Positions 38,401 to 41,400 of a DNA stretch of 64,000 nucleotides are shown piece by piece. Origin of the DNA: Hyposmocoma kahamanoa (Eukaryota > Arthropoda > Insecta > Lepidoptera > Cosmopterigidae); the NCBI RefSeq assembly GCF_003589595.1, contig NW_020654422.1, positions 13,491,682 through 13,555,681 on the forward strand, in the 5' to 3' direction. The notes beneath the pieces are model-generated. The model ran no database searches. It had not been told where the DNA came from and saw nothing but the letters and a program-made list of their open reading frames with translations. Every line of letters begins with the position of its first letter. Position 1 is the stretch's first letter. Both the position numbers and the translations under genes were made by a program.

Positions 38401-41400
38401 TGTTATGAGCGCTTTATACAATAACAATATCTAATTATTAATACAAAGATCGAACATTTAGAAAAAAAATCCTTGGATCCGGCCGGATTCGAACCGATGT
38501 CTCCGAGTAAACTGTGCTTGATGCTATGCCAACCATGCCAATTAAGTAATTTTTTCTAAGTGTTCGATCTTTGTATTAATAATTATAACAAACTAGTGGA
38601 GAAATTTCACAAAAAATAATTGAATATTATGGTGGTTAAGCGTTTTGACATTCAACAAAATTGTAACTATATCGAATTTATATTTTCTTCTATAATAATG
38701 TAGCTAAGAAGGTTTACAAGAAATTTTAATAATTTTTCCAAATTTTTACAGACGGTCTCAATCGATTTAACAGTAAGTCGTTCATTAAATACGAAATATT
38801 TTTGTTTGTGAATAAAAACTTTGTGTTAGTTTTTAAAAGGGGATCGTGCTAATTTCATTTATTATTCAAATTATTGTTAATTTATGTTGTAGTGTTACTA
38901 ACAAATACTTTTTATTTTGTAATTGACGGCCTCGGCAGTCCAACGGTGTGCAATGTGGGCGCTGGATGAGTAGATCTCATCCAGCTCTAAATTAGTTCCG
39001 GTGTAGGTGTTCTGTAGTATCCTCGTGGCTCTGTTACTATCGCATCCAGCCTCCACGGATGACTGGCCACAAAACCAGACTGACTAGACAGTCAGAAATT
39101 CAAAATTAGACCGACTTTTTTTGGACAAAAATCGATAAGGGCAGACCTGACTAAACCTCTGGCGAGAGAAAGCGATTTCCCTCAGACGTCCTATATTTGT
39201 CGAAACAGACCGTCATTTTTTTAAGTGTTCTGTATTTTTTTTGTATTTTTGGTTCTTTTTTTCACAAAATTCCTTTTTTTTTATTTTTCTCCTTTTTTGG
39301 TTTTTTGTTTCTATTTCACAAAACTCGGGAAGCATAATATTAGTGAATAAATATGGTTGTTTACAAAAATAACAGAAAATGACCGAAAAATAAAGTCGAT
39401 GTAGTGTTCATGGAGGTATCACTTTAGTACAGGGACTTTTCTAGTATAAGACCAAAGCCCTAAGTCTCCAAATATTTTTGAAACCACTTATTGTAATTCC
39501 CTATTTGCGATTCTGCTAAAATTTCGTTGCAATGGCAGTTGAGTCTCAATAGAGCGTCAATGGAACGGCACTCATGGTATTCATTCATTCAATCACTAAC
39601 GATTGATGTTGTTTTACTAACATTAACAGGGAATAATTTTAATATTAACAGGGAATGATTATCACTAGTATCAGGTTTCTTACCACGGTATGACTTCTTT
39701 TTATTTTCCCGATATTTCGGAACGGTTGCACGCTCCATGGTTACGGGTTGACTGGACGGCGGCAGATGACAGCTTTATGAGCAGTCTGTCACCAGGAGCA
39801 CGTTAAGACGGTTTTGCGACAGAATGGATACAAAATAAAAACATTTAAACCAATACACAAAAGGAAGAAGCAAATTGACGTACAGAGACTACCAGTTTTT
39901 GTGCCCTATGTACAAGGGGTGACAGATAAAATAGCCAGGTCGCTAAGGAAGTTTTCCATAAAAACTGTTTTCACCCCCTTAACCAAAATAGGAAAAATGT
40001 TACGTTCACCAAAAGACCACCTTCCTTTACAAACACAGGGTGCTCGTATATCGGTCAGACTAAACGAACAATTGTCAATCGTATGAAGGAACACATCCGA
40101 GCAGTAAAAAACAATGATGCACAGAAGTCGGCTATAGCACAACATCTCACACAGACTGACACTAGCCACTGGATCGAGTTGCGTAGCCCCCAGGTACTCT
40201 CGACAGAACGTCACTACATACCACGGTTGGTACGAGAAGCCATCGAGATCACGAAGTACAAAACATTTAACCGTGATGATGGTTTTAAACTGTCCAGTGC
40301 ATGGAATCCGGTCCTTAGTGCGTGCAGTAATAAAAACAAAAACACCTCGAGTTCAGTTTCGCGTGTGGATACAGTGAGTGTGGTTTGTGTGAAAAAAGTG
40401 AGTGACAATGGTATCGCCACAACAAATCGCGATGAAGGTAGTCGTCGACAGCGCAAGAGGGTAGACAGATATGTCTGCTCATAAAGCTGTCATCTGCCGC
40501 CGTCCAGTCATACCGTGACCATGGAGCGTGCAACCGTTCCGAAATATCGGGAAAATAAAAAGTTGTCATACCGTGGTAAGAAACCTGATACTAGTGATAA
40601 TCATTTAGTGAATAACCACGAAAGTCTTAAAATCTATATTAACAGGGAAATTACTATCTTAATTTTTATCTCGTTTGATCAGCAATTTAGTGTTCAAATT
40701 AAATAAATATATATAATATTAGTAGCCTACACCATCGACGTACCAACAACTCGCCATTGAAGAACAGAATACCAAAAAATTGCAATGGCAGTTGTATAGT
40801 AAGCTCGATGACTAGCCACTGACAAATAATTACTCTTAACTTTTAGCAGAGTACCAATCAAAATCCTGTCAAAATCCTGCCATTGACACTGTCAGCACAA
40901 AACTTAGATGATTTCAAATTAGCCGACTTAGGGCCCTGGTAATTGGTGTGGTTGTCTGGCACATTATTATACTGATAAAGGTACTAAAGTACGTTCTGAT
41001 GGCCGTATTGACGTTTGTCCGCTCATCAAGTTTCGTATTAATTCATAACTACGTTGAAGGATCTAATTGATGTACACTGTTCTCAATAGTGACGTGCAGT
41101 AATATTTATGGATGTATAATTTTACGATACAACTCGGCATTTGTTTTTCGAAATACGAAATTTAAAAAAATTAACTCTGATATGAACGTCACAAGAATCG
41201 CTGAGTGGTACAACTTCTACCTCCGGCGAACTCGCGGCAAAGCGCAATGCAAAACAAAGCGATTTCGAATTGACAAAAATATATTAAGTAAACATTTCTT
41301 TTTTCGTATTATTAAAACTTTTTAATCAGCTACCCCTTGCCAATTTTAGTTATAAATCTAAAAACTTATAGATGCGACTCGCATTTGATTATATTTTTTT

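Larger units (their letters stand above)
39505..40925. repeat. MITE-F copy split by a PLE-1 insertion
   Basis: 39525-39641 (GCAATGGCAGTTGAGTCTCA, TTCATTCAATCACTAACGAT) and 40720-40925 (CTCGCCATTGAAGAACAGAA, ACTAGCCACTGACAA, AATCCTGCCATTGACAC) match, in order and reversed, the copy at 51340-51950. PLE-1 occupies the middle. Several internal blocks (for example GCAATGGCAGTTG) recur within each copy. Confidence 0.6.
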
